A stretch of 64,000 bases of DNA from Amoebidium appalachense (GCA_963693365.1 CAVNZM010000003.1:13392001-13456000); one strand, 5' to 3'; shown: positions 1-11,306, counted from the stretch's first letter. A program made the numbers and translations. The notes: a model not told the origin generated them from the letters alone.

Positions 1-687
1 TCTATGTGTGTTTTTGTCCCGGACTGGGAAAGAGTGTTGTTTCCGAGTCCCGGGATGGTTGTGGCGCAGGTTTTGCCGTTAAACATGAAGTGGGCGTCTG
101 CGTTGCGTTGCATGCGAGGGCAACACAATATGTTAGCATCTCAGTTGACGTGTGGCACATTCAAGGTTTTGTATTTTTTTTGGTTTTTATCTCGGTGGCG
201 CACTGTTTTTTTGGTGCGGGAAGAGCACTGAAGTCCCTGGAAACTGTATCGATGACTGGTACCTAACGTGCCTCGGCGCGTGCATATGCAATACACAGAA
301 TCTTAAGATGGGGCCCAAGAGAATTTTTCACACAAAGTGGATCGTCACTAATCTTAAGATGGGCCCAAGAGAATTGTGTGAAATGGGCCCAAGATAATAT
401 TTCACACAAAGTGGATCGTCACTAAACCTTTAGGTTAAGTTCTGCACTGTACAATGTGATTGGACAATGTGATTGTTGTGTCTGTACAAGGCTTCGGGAT
501 TGATGACCCGCCCACCCCAACAATAATCAGCGAGAGAGGAGAGGAGCCTCGGGGTTTGAAATGTCATATACAGCCCCGCTTGGCCCGGGCACCCGTGCAT
601 CCATATGAGCGTCAATAAAAAAAGGCCTTTTAGAAGTAACCCCGACTTATTCCGACTAAAAGGGATCTTCCCCACCAATCGGAATTT

Positions 688-725
<38 letters not shown>

Positions 726-1217
726 CCCCCCAAATGAAAAAAGCAGTGTCCTCCAATCATATAAGTCTTCCTAAGTCGAGCACCCCCTCCCCGCCCGCCA
801 CATTGCTGGGTAAAGTATTAGCCCCCTCCCCCCTTGAAATTCAGAAGTCCTCCCCTCCCCCCTCCTTCCATACTTCGTCACTGTGGTGGGGACCTTCCGC
901 ACCCCCCCCCCCCCCCCCCGCCCCCCCACCCCCCACCCCCCCGAACACCTACAATCATCCCCCCCCCCCCCCCCCCTGGCCCCCCTTTCCCCCAGCCGAA
1001 CCGCCCTCCTCCCATTCCCCTCCAAGCACACCAACACAAATGTATCGGCCTCCCCGCTTCCTCCTCCCCATACATGATCACAAAAACAACACCCCCTTCA
1101 CACACTCACATGCCGCACGCAAATAAATTTTACACAATCCAATCCTGGAACCCTTTATCATGGCACAGATATCCATTTCCACCTAGCCCCCCCGCCCCCC
1201 GCCGCCCCTCTCCGGTT
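1..1217. other. C-rich non-coding stretch, no gene recognised
   Basis: No convincing gene is seen. Positions 690-723 and roughly 901-976 are long C tracts that create meaningless proline/glycine reading frames on both strands. This lies downstream of the minus-strand WSC gene, so a further 3' exon or 3' UTR of that gene could lie here. No AATAAA on the minus strand was found to fix its end. Confidence 0.5.
301..426. repeat. short tandem repeat, two units
   Basis: Two imperfect units share CTTAAGATGGG(G)CCCAAGAGAA and TTCACACAAAGTGGATCGTC. The second unit contains an extra internal copy of the GGGCCCAAGA portion. Function unknown. Confidence 0.75.
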
Positions 1218-1397
1218 TCACTGCAACATTAGGCAGGGAGAAGGCCTACCCGTGGAGTTAAAGTTCCGGTAAACAGAGTTGCGGTAGGGCGCACCAGCCT
1301 TCTGGGTCAGGTTTCCCGCGGCTGGCCAGAAGCATTCGCTCTCTAGGGCCTTTCCGTAGGATCCAAACGTTCGGCTGCAATAGCAGTTAAAGCCCGT
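1218..1397 (-). CDS. WSC gene exon 6 (second half of WSC 3)
   Basis: The acceptor is AAAAG directly after a long (AC)n run, read on the minus strand. The exon encodes NCYCSRTFGSYG and NSVYRNF, parallel to exon 3. It either runs to TGA at 1220-1218 or splices out at GTAGGC (1249 downward). Confidence 0.65.
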   Translation of the reverse strand, partial: TGFNCYCSRTFGSYGKALESECFWPAAGNLTQKAGAPYRNSVYRNFNSTGRPSPCLMLQ

Positions 1398-1494
<97 letters not shown>

Positions 1495-1825
1495 GTGTTA
1501 CATGCGTGTGGGCAGGTGTCTGTCCCTGTCAATCTGGGTGATACCATGTAAGTGTAGATGTGCTTTATCAGTCACTTGTCTGCTTTTTGGGTTGGGAAGG
1601 GACTTAACGACGGACGGTGGGGAAGGGAAGGGGGAGGGGGGAGGGGGGGGGGGATGGGGGGGGGAGGGGGGGAGGGACCCCGCATGCTGATCATTTGTAT
1701 GTTTGTGTCATCACTAGCCGGGTAGTAGTGACTATAAGAACTGGCAACAAGGGTCGATTGGGGGCGGAGGGGCCGGGGGGGGGGGGGGGAGGGGGAAGAC
1801 AGAGTCTGAGAGAGAGGGAGAGAGG

Positions 1826-1875
<50 letters not shown>

Positions 1876-2689
1876 GGGGGGGTGGGGGGAGGGGGGGGGG
1901 GGGGGGCAACTGTATTTCAAAGCTTTTTTTTTTTTTTTTTTTTTCCCCCATAACAAAAATCAGATTTATGAGTTGTAACGTTGTGATGCGTGCACTGGTA
2001 CTCAAGTCTCTTCGGGAATGTACATGCCCAAGGGGCAAAAGGAAGGAAAGAGTACCACACACACAGCTCTAGTCTGCCCGAAAAAAAATCGGTGGGGCCG
2101 CGGGGGAGGGGGGGGGGGGGGGGGGGATGCATGCTTACATTGAGGCTGAAGAAATTATAGTCCTTGCAAAGGACTGAGCACATTTCGATTGTTAAAACGT
2201 TGTGGATGTTGGCTGGAACTGGGGTTGGATCAATGCCCAAATCACGGAATGAAGCATCATGATAACAGCCGAGATATTCAATTGCAGTCCCAGCAGTTGC
2301 TGTGATAGTTGCTGTGATAGTAGGAATTCAGTCAATATTTTATGAAGTAAACATGACATATAATTCATCTTACACATGGTGCAGGGCACAACCGTTGAGT
2401 CAGGCTGCCACACGGCCAAACTTTATAATTTCAAATATTATAAACTTAACGTCGATGAGAATGATACTATCATCCATCACAGTTTGCATACACCATCATA
2501 TGATACACAAGCACGCAAAACTTGCGCGAACACAAGCACGCAAAACTTGCTCGCGCATTGTATATAGGCACATGCAAAGGCACAAAGTGCAAGCAGGCAG
2601 ACACAAAAATGTTCCCCGCTTCGGAAGTGGCACTGTCAGCACACACCGTTGGCAAATATAACCGTCACACCATTATGATGATGATGATG

Positions 2690-2765
<76 letters not shown>

Positions 2766-5700
2766 ACACACAAGCACACAGAGCACACACCGCGACATCC
2801 ACTTACAACTGCGGCACTAAGTCTTCCTTTTGCTTCATCATCTTTGCATCTACAGAAAGACTTGAGTGTTACTTACTTGCCATCAGGGTAGGCTCGTCAG
2901 GGAAAACCGCAAAGACGTCATTTGCCCAATCGCCACCGCACGTACGACCATAGCACCCAAAATTGCAGGTTCCCGACCCATATCTTCCAAAAAAATTCCC
3001 ACACCAGCAATCTCCCCACTGCAAGCCGAAAAACTTGAATCCGGCCGCTTTGCACTGACTTGAGCACGCGTCTCGAGCCATTGTGCGATTCCCTAAGTGT
3101 GGGAGATCACGGGCGGTTCCAGAGTCTTTGTAGCACCCCAGGTGTGTGGCTGCAAAGGCAAACCAAAAAGAGGGGAAAAAAAATATATCAATAAGCGTTC
3201 TGCCACCAAGGCGAAGTCCGGGGAGGAGAGGGGTGTTTGGGGGGGGGGGGGGGGGGGGGTTGAATGCGGAACACGGTACGAAGTACGCATACACGAAGGA
3301 CACATGCAAAGGCAAACATTCATGTATGCAACATCAGCCATGCGCACAGTATGCGTCATAAGCAGAGCCCATCCTCAGGGAGGGCCCAAGTCATCAATTG
3401 CGTCTGAGTTTCGACCCCTTAGCCCGCGTATATACGACTCTCCAACTCAGACAGCAGCATCAACTGAACTTGGGAGGGTCAACCCGTCTTGATCAAAGAC
3501 GAGCAGGGTTGCTTATGCAAGCAAGGTGAGCAAAACGGTGAAGATGTGTGTGCAAACTAATGCAGTGCAGCGAAAAATGTGTATGTGCTTACAGATGCAC
3601 GACACAGAGCAACCATGCCCGGTTGCATGGAAGTAAAGGGGGGGGGGGGGGGGATGAGGCATGATAAAGGGTTTATAGTCAAAGTTAAGGTGCACCCGCC
3701 AGTGACAGTCACTGCGGGGTACCAGTCGCCCGATGCTGGTTTCCACTGCTCCCTATTCTCCCACCCGGGAACCGCCGGGACCCGTCCTCGAAATGGTTGA
3801 AACAAAAAGTAGATGTCACCTATAACAGTACCGCAGCGACAGGGGTAGGCTAGGTTTAAAGATTTTCCGAATTTACGATTCTAGCACTAGAAACCCCAGA
3901 ACATATATGAAGTTATGATCTCAAGTTTCCTTTCCCTTTAGTGGGCTAGGAGGGTCTGGAAATAAGATTCCAGCTGGCTAGAGCCCAAATTCACATCTGA
4001 ATTTGCCGTTTAAGATTTTCCGAATTTAAGATTCTAGAGCTAGAAATTTTAATTAAGATTCTAGTGGGCTAGCCCCAGAACATATATGAAAATTATCACC
4101 GATTTTTCCTTTTCCTAGAGTGAGTCACTACACTTCGAGGGGGGTCTGGAAATAAGATTCTAGCTGGCTCAGAGTATTAGAGCCAAAATTCACATCATCC
4201 GAATTCGGCCTACCCCTGTATCAAATGCCGCCATGCGGCCGCTCAGTGACCACCTGGGTAAGCCAAATCTCTAGAAGGACAAAATTAAAAAATGAGTTTG
4301 AAGGTTCAGAAGATAATGCGAAGTATTTCGTGTGTGTCACAGTGTTCTAATAGTATAAGGGCAAGCAAAGGAAACAATGTGATGCATGCACTGCCACCCA
4401 GGAATCTATCGGTTCAGAAGGCCAAAAACAATGAATCTTGTTTTTTTTTAAAAAAAGAAAATCTTGATAAACACGGAAACACCTACATCCATAGTGACGG
4501 TAGACAGAGTTGCGATTTGTTCCTCCTCCCGGCTGGCTGCTATTTCCGGCCGCGGTTTTGTTGCATTCGCCTAGGGCAGCCGAGCCGTAAGCACCATATG
4601 CATTGCCACAGTAGCAATTGCTGGCGGCCTGCGGGTAGGGGCATAGATAAATAATTGAAACCCCCCATACACAGCATACACATAGCACGCAAGCTAAACA
4701 CACACACACACACACATGTGCACACACACTCCTGCATCCCCCCCCCCCCCCCCCCCCCCCCTTTCCTTCCACACAGCCCCAGGCTTCCTCCTTCCACAAA
4801 AGAGCATCTACTCACGAGGTTCCATCATTTCTTCTTTGACAACCACCTTTTTCGCCAAGGCGGGTCCGACAACGTAGGAGCTGGTGGGGAAAATCAATGG
4901 AAGTGTGCGCGTGCGCGTACGTGTGTGTGTAGGGGGTGGACTTGGCAAGGGACTTCAGTATACTACTAATGATTTGCCGGTATGCCAGTGTACTCCCTTG
5001 CGCTATATCAGTATGAAGAAACTAAATACAAAAATGAGCCCCGGAACGAGCCCCGGTGCTGTTTTTTTTTTTTTTTCCCCTGCCACACCAGAGAAGGACA
5101 CAACAATTGACTCAGTCATGACATGCCAGTTGAACCGTACCTGGATTGCAAAGAAGGTGTAGTTGCGGCATGCGATGGAGCATGCCTGTGCCGTCAACGT
5201 GTTGTCGTTGTTGATCACCAAAACGGGCAGGTCCTCGGTGGTGCCGTTGGCAGCCACCCAGCAGCCCAGCTGATAATGCTCTGTGTGCCCCGACGGGTTA
5301 ATTAAAGTTTGTTAATTTATCGACTTTCGGAAGCAGTTGATATATCAATGATTAATCATGCCGTAACGTCACAAAGAGTTTAAAGGCTTAGAAGTCGCTC
5401 GGATTGTTTTTTAGCATGTTTTTATCCTTGACGAGTCCTGGGCCACTCTGACTGGCGTAGTTGCTTGCAAACCAACAGCATAGTCCCAAAGTGTAACAGT
5501 TCAAGTCTGCTTTTTCCCCCTCAGTGCCCCTTAAAGTTTAATATTTTGTTACCTCGCGCAGGCCCGGGGGGGGGGGGGGGGGGGGGAAAGGGGGGGGGGG
5601 GGGGGGGGGAGGGACGGATCAGGAGCCTGGGGCAGCGAATCGTGAGTCTTATAAGTGGCATTGAGTGATTCATCGACGTGGTACTCAGTAGTTTTTAAAT

Positions 5701-6166
5701 TTCGTAGACCATAGTCACCGAGTACCCAACATAGTAGTTTTTAAATTTCGTAGACCATAGTCACCATGTTGTTGCAGGTTGACCAAACTAGACTATGTAG
5801 TACTTGTTTGTGAGCCTGTGACGTTCAGAACTTGAATCATTACGATTATGTATTTACGATACAATGTCATATTGTCTGACTGTCAGTGACTCCTATATAA
5901 ATAGTAACTAACTCGCGCCAAAATATGAAGGAACATGTCAGTGAGGGAGAGGGACACTGTGGCACGAGGGGAAAGAGCCTCGGAAAATGTTAAACTGGGC
6001 CTTCAAAAAGTTGTTCTGATCATAACATTTTCCAAGTCGGATACGTGAGACACAGACGGCCAGAGTGCCTACCTTGTGCAGTCACGAGGGTAGTCTGGCA
6101 CAGAGCCACCACCAGCAACACTGCTAGCCGCAGGTTGAGGCGTGGCAGAAACCCCCACCCTCCCAT
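1218..6166 (-). CDS. Secreted protein with three WSC domains (six exons)
   Basis: Predicted secreted or cell-surface carbohydrate-binding protein. Six exons fit on the minus strand with consistent phases: 6166-6073, 5280-5141, 4628-4487, 3149-2877, 2299-2139 and 1397-1218, giving 990 nt or about 329 aa. Residues 1-31 form a signal peptide (basic LRLNLR-like start, hydrophobic LAVLLVVAL core, end near VTAQ). Three WSC domains follow, at about 32-126, 126-217 and 222-319, each with the family's spaced cysteines (GCY/GCW near the start, CYCG or CWCG in the middle). Domains 1 and 3 are split by a phase-0 intron at the same place; domain 2 lies in one exon. WSC domains are known to bind glycans in wall-stress sensors and some enzymes. 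No transmembrane segment or catalytic domain is seen. The stop at 1218-1220 may be bypassed: a GTAGGC donor at 1249 could lead to further exons. Domain assignment is firm; the 3' end is uncertain. Confidence 0.82.
1402..1498. repeat. (GT)n microsatellite in WSC intron 5
   Basis: A dinucleotide run of about 45 units abuts the acceptor of exon 6. On the gene strand it is (AC)n immediately before AAAAG, replacing an ordinary pyrimidine tract. Confidence 0.95.
1617..1945. repeat. G-rich, (GA)n and T homopolymer cluster
   Basis: G-tract blocks (1630-1675, 1776-1796), (GA)n at about 1811-1870, a further G block to 1906 and a T tract at 1924-1944. All lie within WSC intron 5. Reading frames over them are low-complexity artefacts. 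Confidence 0.9.
2139..2299 (-). CDS. WSC gene exon 5 (first half of WSC 3)
   Basis: The exon carries EYLGCYHD through CKDYNFFSLN and ends in phase 0 at donor GTAAGC. Two acceptors 12 nt apart (before 2299 or before 2311) both keep the frame, so four extra residues may be included by alternative splicing. Confidence 0.78.
2688..2775. repeat. (CA)n microsatellite in WSC intron 4
   Basis: About 36 CA units preceded by (GAT)n. It lies between exons 4 and 5 of the WSC gene. Confidence 0.95.
2877..3149 (-). CDS. WSC gene exon 4 (complete WSC 2)
   Basis: Acceptor TTTGCAG precedes 3149 and consensus donor GTAAGT follows 2877. The exon encodes a whole WSC domain: HLGCYKD, DACSSQC, WGDCWCG and CGGDWANDVF motifs in order. 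Of the three domains this is closest to the canonical WSC pattern. Confidence 0.88.
3858..4200. repeat. degenerate direct duplication in WSC intron 3
   Basis: Two units of about 160-180 bp share AGATTTTCCGAATTTA, CCCCAGAACATATATGAA, GTCTGGAAATAAGATTC and AGCTGGCT in the same order. No coding potential was seen. It lies between WSC exons 3 and 4. Confidence 0.8.
4487..4628 (-). CDS. WSC gene exon 3 (second half of WSC 1)
   Basis: Acceptor CCCGCAG precedes 4628. The exon starts in phase 0 with the conserved NCYCGNAYG block, ends NSVYRHYG and leaves one base before donor GTAGGT. The NSVYR block recurs in WSC 3, supporting the assignment. Confidence 0.82.
5141..5280 (-). CDS. WSC gene exon 2 (first half of WSC 1)
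   Basis: Acceptor CACACAG precedes 5280 and donor GTACGG follows 5141. The 47 codons (including the split one) read from YQLGCW to NYTFFAIQ, with the first WSC cysteines and the C..C pair before the intron. It ends in phase 0. Confidence 0.82.
5560..5610. repeat. poly-G tracts
   Basis: Two long G runs separated by AAA, inside WSC intron 1. Confidence 0.9.
5689..5765. repeat. direct repeat, two units of about 35 bp
   Basis: AGTAGTTTTTAAATTTCGTA followed by GACCATAGTCACC occurs twice (about 5689-5723 and 5732-5765). Located in WSC intron 1. Confidence 0.85.
6073..6166 (-). CDS. WSC gene exon 1 (signal peptide)
   Basis: ATG at 6166-6164 opens 31 codons: a short arginine-containing N-terminus, a hydrophobic core and a small-residue cleavage region (VTAQ). 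It ends one base into the next codon at a GTAGGC donor (6072 downward). Phase 1 matches exon 2. Confidence 0.8.
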
Positions 6167-6420
6167 GCTGAGATGTTTCTCCTCACGTCACTCTGTATGC
6201 TACTTGCTACTTGCTGCTAGCGGCACGGGTAGCGAAAACTGTCCTTGGCAGTGCCGCCAGCGCCGCCCTTGGTGTGTTTCCGAGTGATTATAGGTAACAT
6301 GTAAGGGGATTTGAAATTCAAGAAGGAACCAAACGAAGAGGAAGGAGCTCGAGAAGAAAAAGTGAGAATTTAAAGGACTTTTTAAAGTTTTATCACCCCG
6401 TACATACTCAACAAATTTTG

Positions 6421-6493
6421 TTGAATGCACATTCCCCCCAATGGAATGCGCATTCCCCCCAATGGAATGCACATTCCCCCCCAAATGGAATGC
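6421..6493. promoter_or_regulatory. array of GGAATGCRCATTCC palindromes upstream of the WSC gene
   Basis: A 21-22 bp unit repeats about 3.5 times. Each unit centres on GGAATGCACATTCC or the perfect 14-bp palindrome GGAATGCGCATTCC followed by a C run. It lies about 260-330 bp upstream of the WSC start codon. The palindromic arrangement suggests a dimeric DNA-binding protein site; this role is inferred from shape and position only. Confidence 0.45.
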
Positions 6494-6604
6494 TTCAATC
6501 AATCCTAATGTCAAAAAGTGTGCCCTTTTATCAAAATCGATACCGGCATGGGACGACGTTTGTATTTTCGGCAGTCCCCTCCCTCGCCCAATCGAATACA
6601 AGTA

Positions 6605-7253
6605 CTCTCCCCTCTTTCCTCCCCCTCTCTCTCCCCCTTCTCCCCTGGGCACAAATACAAATAAACCCCGCAATAGTGTGTGTGTGACTTTGGACTGCCA
6701 CTTACTTATTAAACATGTACACAATCACAAGATAATCACGCAATATAACAAATGGAAAAAGATACCACACGACACTAGACCCGATGAAAGCATACACCTT
6801 GAAAAACTAAGCCTTATGTCTCGTTTTATCATGATATATACTGACCGCCTCAACCATATTGCCAAATATGGCACTCGCAAGTGTATAACACCTAAATACA
6901 TATTACCTTCCTGTAGAACTGGTCTTTCTCTAGCTGATGGTATTATTGATCAATTACCACGCTTTTACTGTACACGTGCTATACAGTGGAGATCTAATAA
7001 GTATAAGGTGGCATCATTTGCATGCCCAAACAACACACACACACACCAGTTTAACCGGTCATGTATCGCCAAATGTAGTTTGATAGACCACATAATACCG
7101 CAACACACACACGTCACATCCACAACAGACACCCAGAAAGATAGCCTACCTGTAAATTACAACATCCTTGATTTTATACTAAACACGCGTAACTACGACC
7201 TGTTTATTAGATGTATTGATTGGCTTGAGAAACACATCACTACAAAATTATAG
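6605..7253 (+). pseudogene. LINE ORF 3' end, copy 1
   Basis: 5'-truncated last portion of a non-LTR retrotransposon ORF. From about 6684 the frame encodes a C-terminal region ending FIRCIDWLEKHITTKL and stops at 7251-7253. It is almost identical to 10670-11306, which is joined to a recognisable reverse transcriptase, and this identifies it. The CIAKC block and the NYDLFIRCIDWL end resemble NMCGGRF and QYDIVIRCLNFL in the neighbouring LINE piece. Relative to copy 2 it has a 6-nt insertion near 6830 and one extra C before 6646, which keeps the frame open. Confidence 0.75.
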
Positions 7254-7273
7254 CGCACGCGCACACACACACA

Positions 7274-7330
<57 letters not shown>

Positions 7331-7362
7331 CCAGCTGATACCGAGTGTCCCGAGGGGAGCCC

Positions 7363-7403
<41 letters not shown>

Positions 7404-7600
7404 GGGGGAACCCCAACTAATTGATTTCTCCTTGTAGTCTTTATGGTATCTCGTAGAGAAAGTAAACCCTGATATATAGTCACCACCCGACATCTATGTA
7501 CGTGATCATGATATACCGCTGAGGGGATATTCCGAGCAAACCCCCCCCCCCATACCTGAGACTGGTTCTCTTTGCCTCGAGTAAACAGCGTAAACCCCCA
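7254..7600 (+). repeat. LINE 3' UTR with (AC)n, poly(A) and shared 200-bp tail
   Basis: After the stop come (AC)n at about 7261-7329, a 37-bp linker containing GAGGGGAGCCCC, and A(36) at 7367-7402. The following 200 bp (GGGGAACCCCAACTAATTG to CAGCGTAAACCCC) also follow the poly(A) of the other copy (11488-11685). Poly(A) is therefore not the end of the duplicated unit. Confidence 0.8.
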
Positions 7601-8643
7601 CAAGTATTTGGGGATTCCGGTGGACGAATGGGGGCATATGTTTCAAACGGATGATCGACCGTCGGGTGGAGAGTGCAGGCAGGTGTCTTCGGTTATTTAG
7701 GGATGTGTATCTTGCTACTCTTTCTCATACTGTCCACCTATACAATCGTCTTAGTATATTTCGCACATATATTCGCCCTTTGTGTGAATACGGGTTGCCC
7801 TTACTAGCTATGGCACCCCCTGATACTGTTACTAATGTCCTCAAATCAATAGATGATTTCCACTACACAACTTGTTGTACGTTTCTCACTGGTCTTTCCA
7901 CACCTATCCCTAGACGCCTTTTTGATTCTCTCTACGCACTCACACCACCATCACAACGCATACACGAATTAGCCCTTAAATTACACGAGCACATCACCCG
8001 CCTGTCCGCTTGTGCCCCCGGACCACCCGCTCTTCCGGCTACACGCATCCCCGCCGGACTCGCCCCTCTACCTCTTCCCTTCCCCATCGTCTCTGCCCAT
8101 TGCCGAGCGTTATGTGGAATGGCTGGTGACCCCACCGGAGGTACGGCTAGATCATAGTGTGAATATGAATAGTTTCAAGTCTATGGCTGATAGATATCTT
8201 TTTACTCTACGTGTTGAGTCCCTTTCAGTGTTAGGACCGCAAAAACACCAACTACTAGTAGCCTATATGGCGGATACGGTTAGAGAGTCTCGTTCATACA
8301 TAGATTCGTTTATTCGTAATGTGGTGTGGTGTAAAAACGCAAAGATGATTATGGCTTGGCGGTGTAATCGGTTTCTGGTGTCTCCTGCTCGTATTTGTAA
8401 TATGTGTGGGGGTCGGTTTACTCGCGGCTGCATATCTATCAATAAATGCAACCTGTTAGCTAATGTATTAGAACCGGAGGTTATTGGCGGTTTTATTCTC
8501 TTTTCTTCCTCTCTTCCTCAATATATCCGCTTTAAGATGACTATCCTAGATCACCTTATTAATGCTGCACAGTATGATATTGTGATCCGGTGCCTTAACT
8601 TTCTTTCGGAGCTACCGATGCTAGCCTCTGCTTACCCTTAATA
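7600..8643 (+). pseudogene. LINE reverse-transcriptase C-terminal fragment, second subfamily
   Basis: Starts abruptly at the end of the RT palm with KYLGIPVDEWGHMF, homologous to KYLGVPVDSVGVMF in the LINE at 9253, then changes frame at about 7645. It continues through CEYGLPLLAM (compare CEYGLP in the other LINE) and, after another frame change near 8060-8100, to a Cys-containing tail (ICNMCGGRFTRGC) and a stop at 8639-8641. The upstream RT, endonuclease and ORF1 are missing. Sequence divergence from the 9253 LINE indicates an older, related subfamily. Confidence 0.7.
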
Positions 8644-9136
8644 TGTAATAGGGGTGTCAGATACTACGATGGCGCTCATTGTTGCCTAGCATGTACATAT
8701 GTCACTGGCTGCATTTGATTGGCTGTGCTGGAAAACGCAGTAGGCCGTCGAATGTGGCTGGGCCTCCGGCAGTGTCCACGCAATAAAAAGTGTGTAAACC
8801 CCTGAGACAGCACCAGACTGCTAGAGATCTTCGAACTGCAAATTTGTATGACGTCGTCACTCATTTTGAGATCGGGCCCCCACGGTGTCCCCAAAGCCTG
8901 CGCAAAGCGACCTAGCACAGTCCGCATACGTAGACTCAGGGAAATAATTATTGGGCCAGTACAGCCGTAGTCCGAACGTGAGCCCGTGTCGCACGTGCGG
9001 GACACGTGTGCATGTGATAAGTGTGTGCATGTAGGTTTAGCCTGTGGCAAGGCCCTGTGACATCATGCATGGATCCTACTCCGTGATGATGATCCGATGT
9101 TGGCGAGCTATCTATAACACTATTCATTTGATAATC
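8644..9136. other. unassigned spacer between LINE pieces
   Basis: No open coding region, tRNA or clear repeat was recognised. Confidence 0.4.
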
Positions 9137-9240
9137 ATAAGGCAAACCTCATGATCCATATGCATAGACAAATGTGGTGCGGAGTATTGTGCCCGATATA
9201 TATAGCCAACAATTTACACACATTTACATTATGATCATAT
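9137..9240 (+). pseudogene. degenerate LINE RT fragment
   Basis: Closely matches 10107-10200 of the LINE RT (AAGGCAAACCT.ATGATCC, ATAGACAAATGTGGTG, CAATTTACACACATTTACAT) with many small indels, directly upstream of the main LINE copy. Confidence 0.65.
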
Positions 9241-9252
9241 AAACCTGTTCGT

Positions 9253-10735
9253 ATGTTCTTTTTCAGTCCCGATGCCATATGGTCTGTGATATCTAGTTAT
9301 AGCTCTAGTAAGTCTTGTGGACCTGATGGACTCCCTGCTGGGTTTCTTAAAATCCTTGTTCCCTCCTACCCACAAAAGGAAAGTGATCGTGCTATTAAAC
9401 CTGATCTTACTATCATGTTAAGCTCTCTCTTTTCTTGGTGTGTTAAATGTGGACATGTCCCGTCATCTTGGTTAGATACCTTAGTGATCCCCATAGTTAA
9501 GAAGGACTCTGAGGGCCCCATATCATCCTTTCGCCCCATTACACTAACCCAGGTTGTTCGTAGATTCTTTGAAGCTTGCTTACTTAGGTTATTTGCACAT
9601 CACCCTAGGTTTCAATCTATTCTTCACATACACCCATGCCAATCCGCTTTTCGTAAAAACAATTCATGTTATGTTCAAATAATGGCACTGCACGATTCTA
9701 TGCAAGTTGGTGCACAATATGTTGGCTTTATTGATTGGAAAACTGCTTACGATTCTGTCTCCCCTGGTCTCCTATGGGAAAAGCTTGCTGCACGGGGTGT
9801 ACCACACTGCATTGGTGTTCTGTTAGAAGCACTCTTGTCTCAAACCTATGGTAGAGCTGTGGTTAATGGGCATCTTTCATATGGTTTTGCTCGTACTAGA
9901 GGTCTCTTGCAGGGTTCATTGCTTAGCCCCTTTTTGTTTAACCTATTTATAGATGATTTGGCTGTCAAGATTTACGCCGAAAACGATGACCCTATTAATA
10001 ACTTTCCGCCTGCACTTCTCTATGCTGATGATCTGTCCCTCCTTGCCCGTACCCCTAGACGCCTGCAAAGATTGTTCGATGTAGTGTCAGAGTGGTGCAA
10101 GGCAAACCTTATGATCCTTAACATAGACAAATGTGGTGTTCTTGTACCTGATATAGCTAACAATTTACACACATTTACATTATCATCTAAACCTGTACCT
10201 ATAGTTCCAGAATACAAATATCTTGGTGTTCCGGTTGATTCTGTTGGTGTTATGTTTCCCCATATGGTCGAAAAGAGGGTAGAGTTGGCTCGTAAGCGGT
10301 TAGCTTTCTTCTCGGCTAATATTTTTAAAGACACACCCCTCCATCCTTCTATTAGACTTACATTTATTCGCACTTTTGTCTTCCCGGCATGTGAATATGG
10401 TTTACCCCCTTCTCGCCGCTTGGATCAAGAAAGAGAGAACTAGAGCGCTTAAACCCTTGGCAAATTTCCTTGAAGCAGAAGTTGCCTCCTTTCTATCTAA
10501 CAACTGTTGTAAACCTGGGCCTGTAACGCTCTCGATATATGGTCTGGTCCCAATAGCTGCTAGAGTATCCTATCTCGCGCTGAAATTCAATAAGCACATA
10601 AGCCGCTTAAAGAAGTATTTGCCCTCCCACCCTCTCTTCTCTATCCGACCTGTCCCCTCCTCACCTCTCCCCTCTTTCCTCCCCCTCTCTCTCCCCTTCT
10701 CCCCTGGGCACAAATACAAATAAACCCCGCAATAG
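9253..10735 (+). pseudogene. 5'-truncated LINE reverse transcriptase
   Basis: Non-LTR retrotransposon reverse transcriptase, which copies element RNA at a nicked target. Motifs in order: SCGPDGLPAGFLK (RT motif 0/1), SSFRPITL, GFIDWKTAYDSV (catalytic Asp of motif A), GLLQGSLLSPFLFN (motif B), LLYADDLSLLA (YADD box), EYKYLGVPVD. The frame opening at 9253 runs to 10443. Coding continues in another frame after the C5 run at 10405-10409, through CEYGLP into a tail ending at 10723. No endonuclease or ORF1 is present. It runs directly into 3' end copy 2. The first in-frame ATG (9253) is probably not the native start. Confidence 0.85.
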
Positions 10736-11306
10736 TGTGTGTGTGACTTTGGACTGCCACTTACTTATTAAACATGTACACAATCACAAGATAATCACGC
10801 AATATAACAAATGGAAAAAGATACCACACGACACTAGACCCGATGAAAGCATACACCTTGAAAAACTAAGCCTTATGTCTCGTTTTATATATACTGACCG
10901 CCTCAACCATATTGCCAAATATGGCACTCGCAAGTGTATAACACCTAAATACATATTACCTTCCTGTAGAACTGGTCTTTCTCTAGCTGATGGTATTATT
11001 GATCAATTACCACGCTTTTACTGTACACGTGCTATACAGTGGAGATCTAATAAGTATAAGGTGGCATCATTTGCATGCCCAAACAACACACACACACACC
11101 AGTTTAACCGGTCATGTATCGCCAAATGTAGTTTGATAGACCACATAATACCGCAACACACACACGTCACATTCACAACAGACACCCAGAAAGATAGCCT
11201 ACCTGTAAATTACAACATCCTTGATTTTATACTAAACACGCGTAACTACGACCTGTTTATTAGATGTATTGATTGGCTTGAGAAACACATCACTACAAAA
11301 TTATAG
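10670..11306 (+). pseudogene. LINE ORF 3' end, copy 2
   Basis: Continuation of the LINE at 9253 in a third frame, nearly identical to 6605-7253. The frame breaks between 10443 and 10737 fall at C-run length differences (one C fewer than copy 1 in the CCCCTTCTCCCC stretch). The stop is at 11304-11306. The encoded tail has a CIAKC block and ends HITTKL. Confidence 0.8.

Noticed and set aside
605-1232. Proline-rich ORFs on the plus strand and glycine-rich ORFs on the minus strand
   Set aside because: They exist only because C homopolymers encode proline or glycine in any frame; no conserved sequence lies outside the tracts.
3513-3805. An additional exon of the WSC gene reading FQPFRGRVPAVPGWENRE
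   Set aside because: Exons 3 and 4 already join in phase, no convincing splice sites bound it, and it does not resemble a WSC domain.
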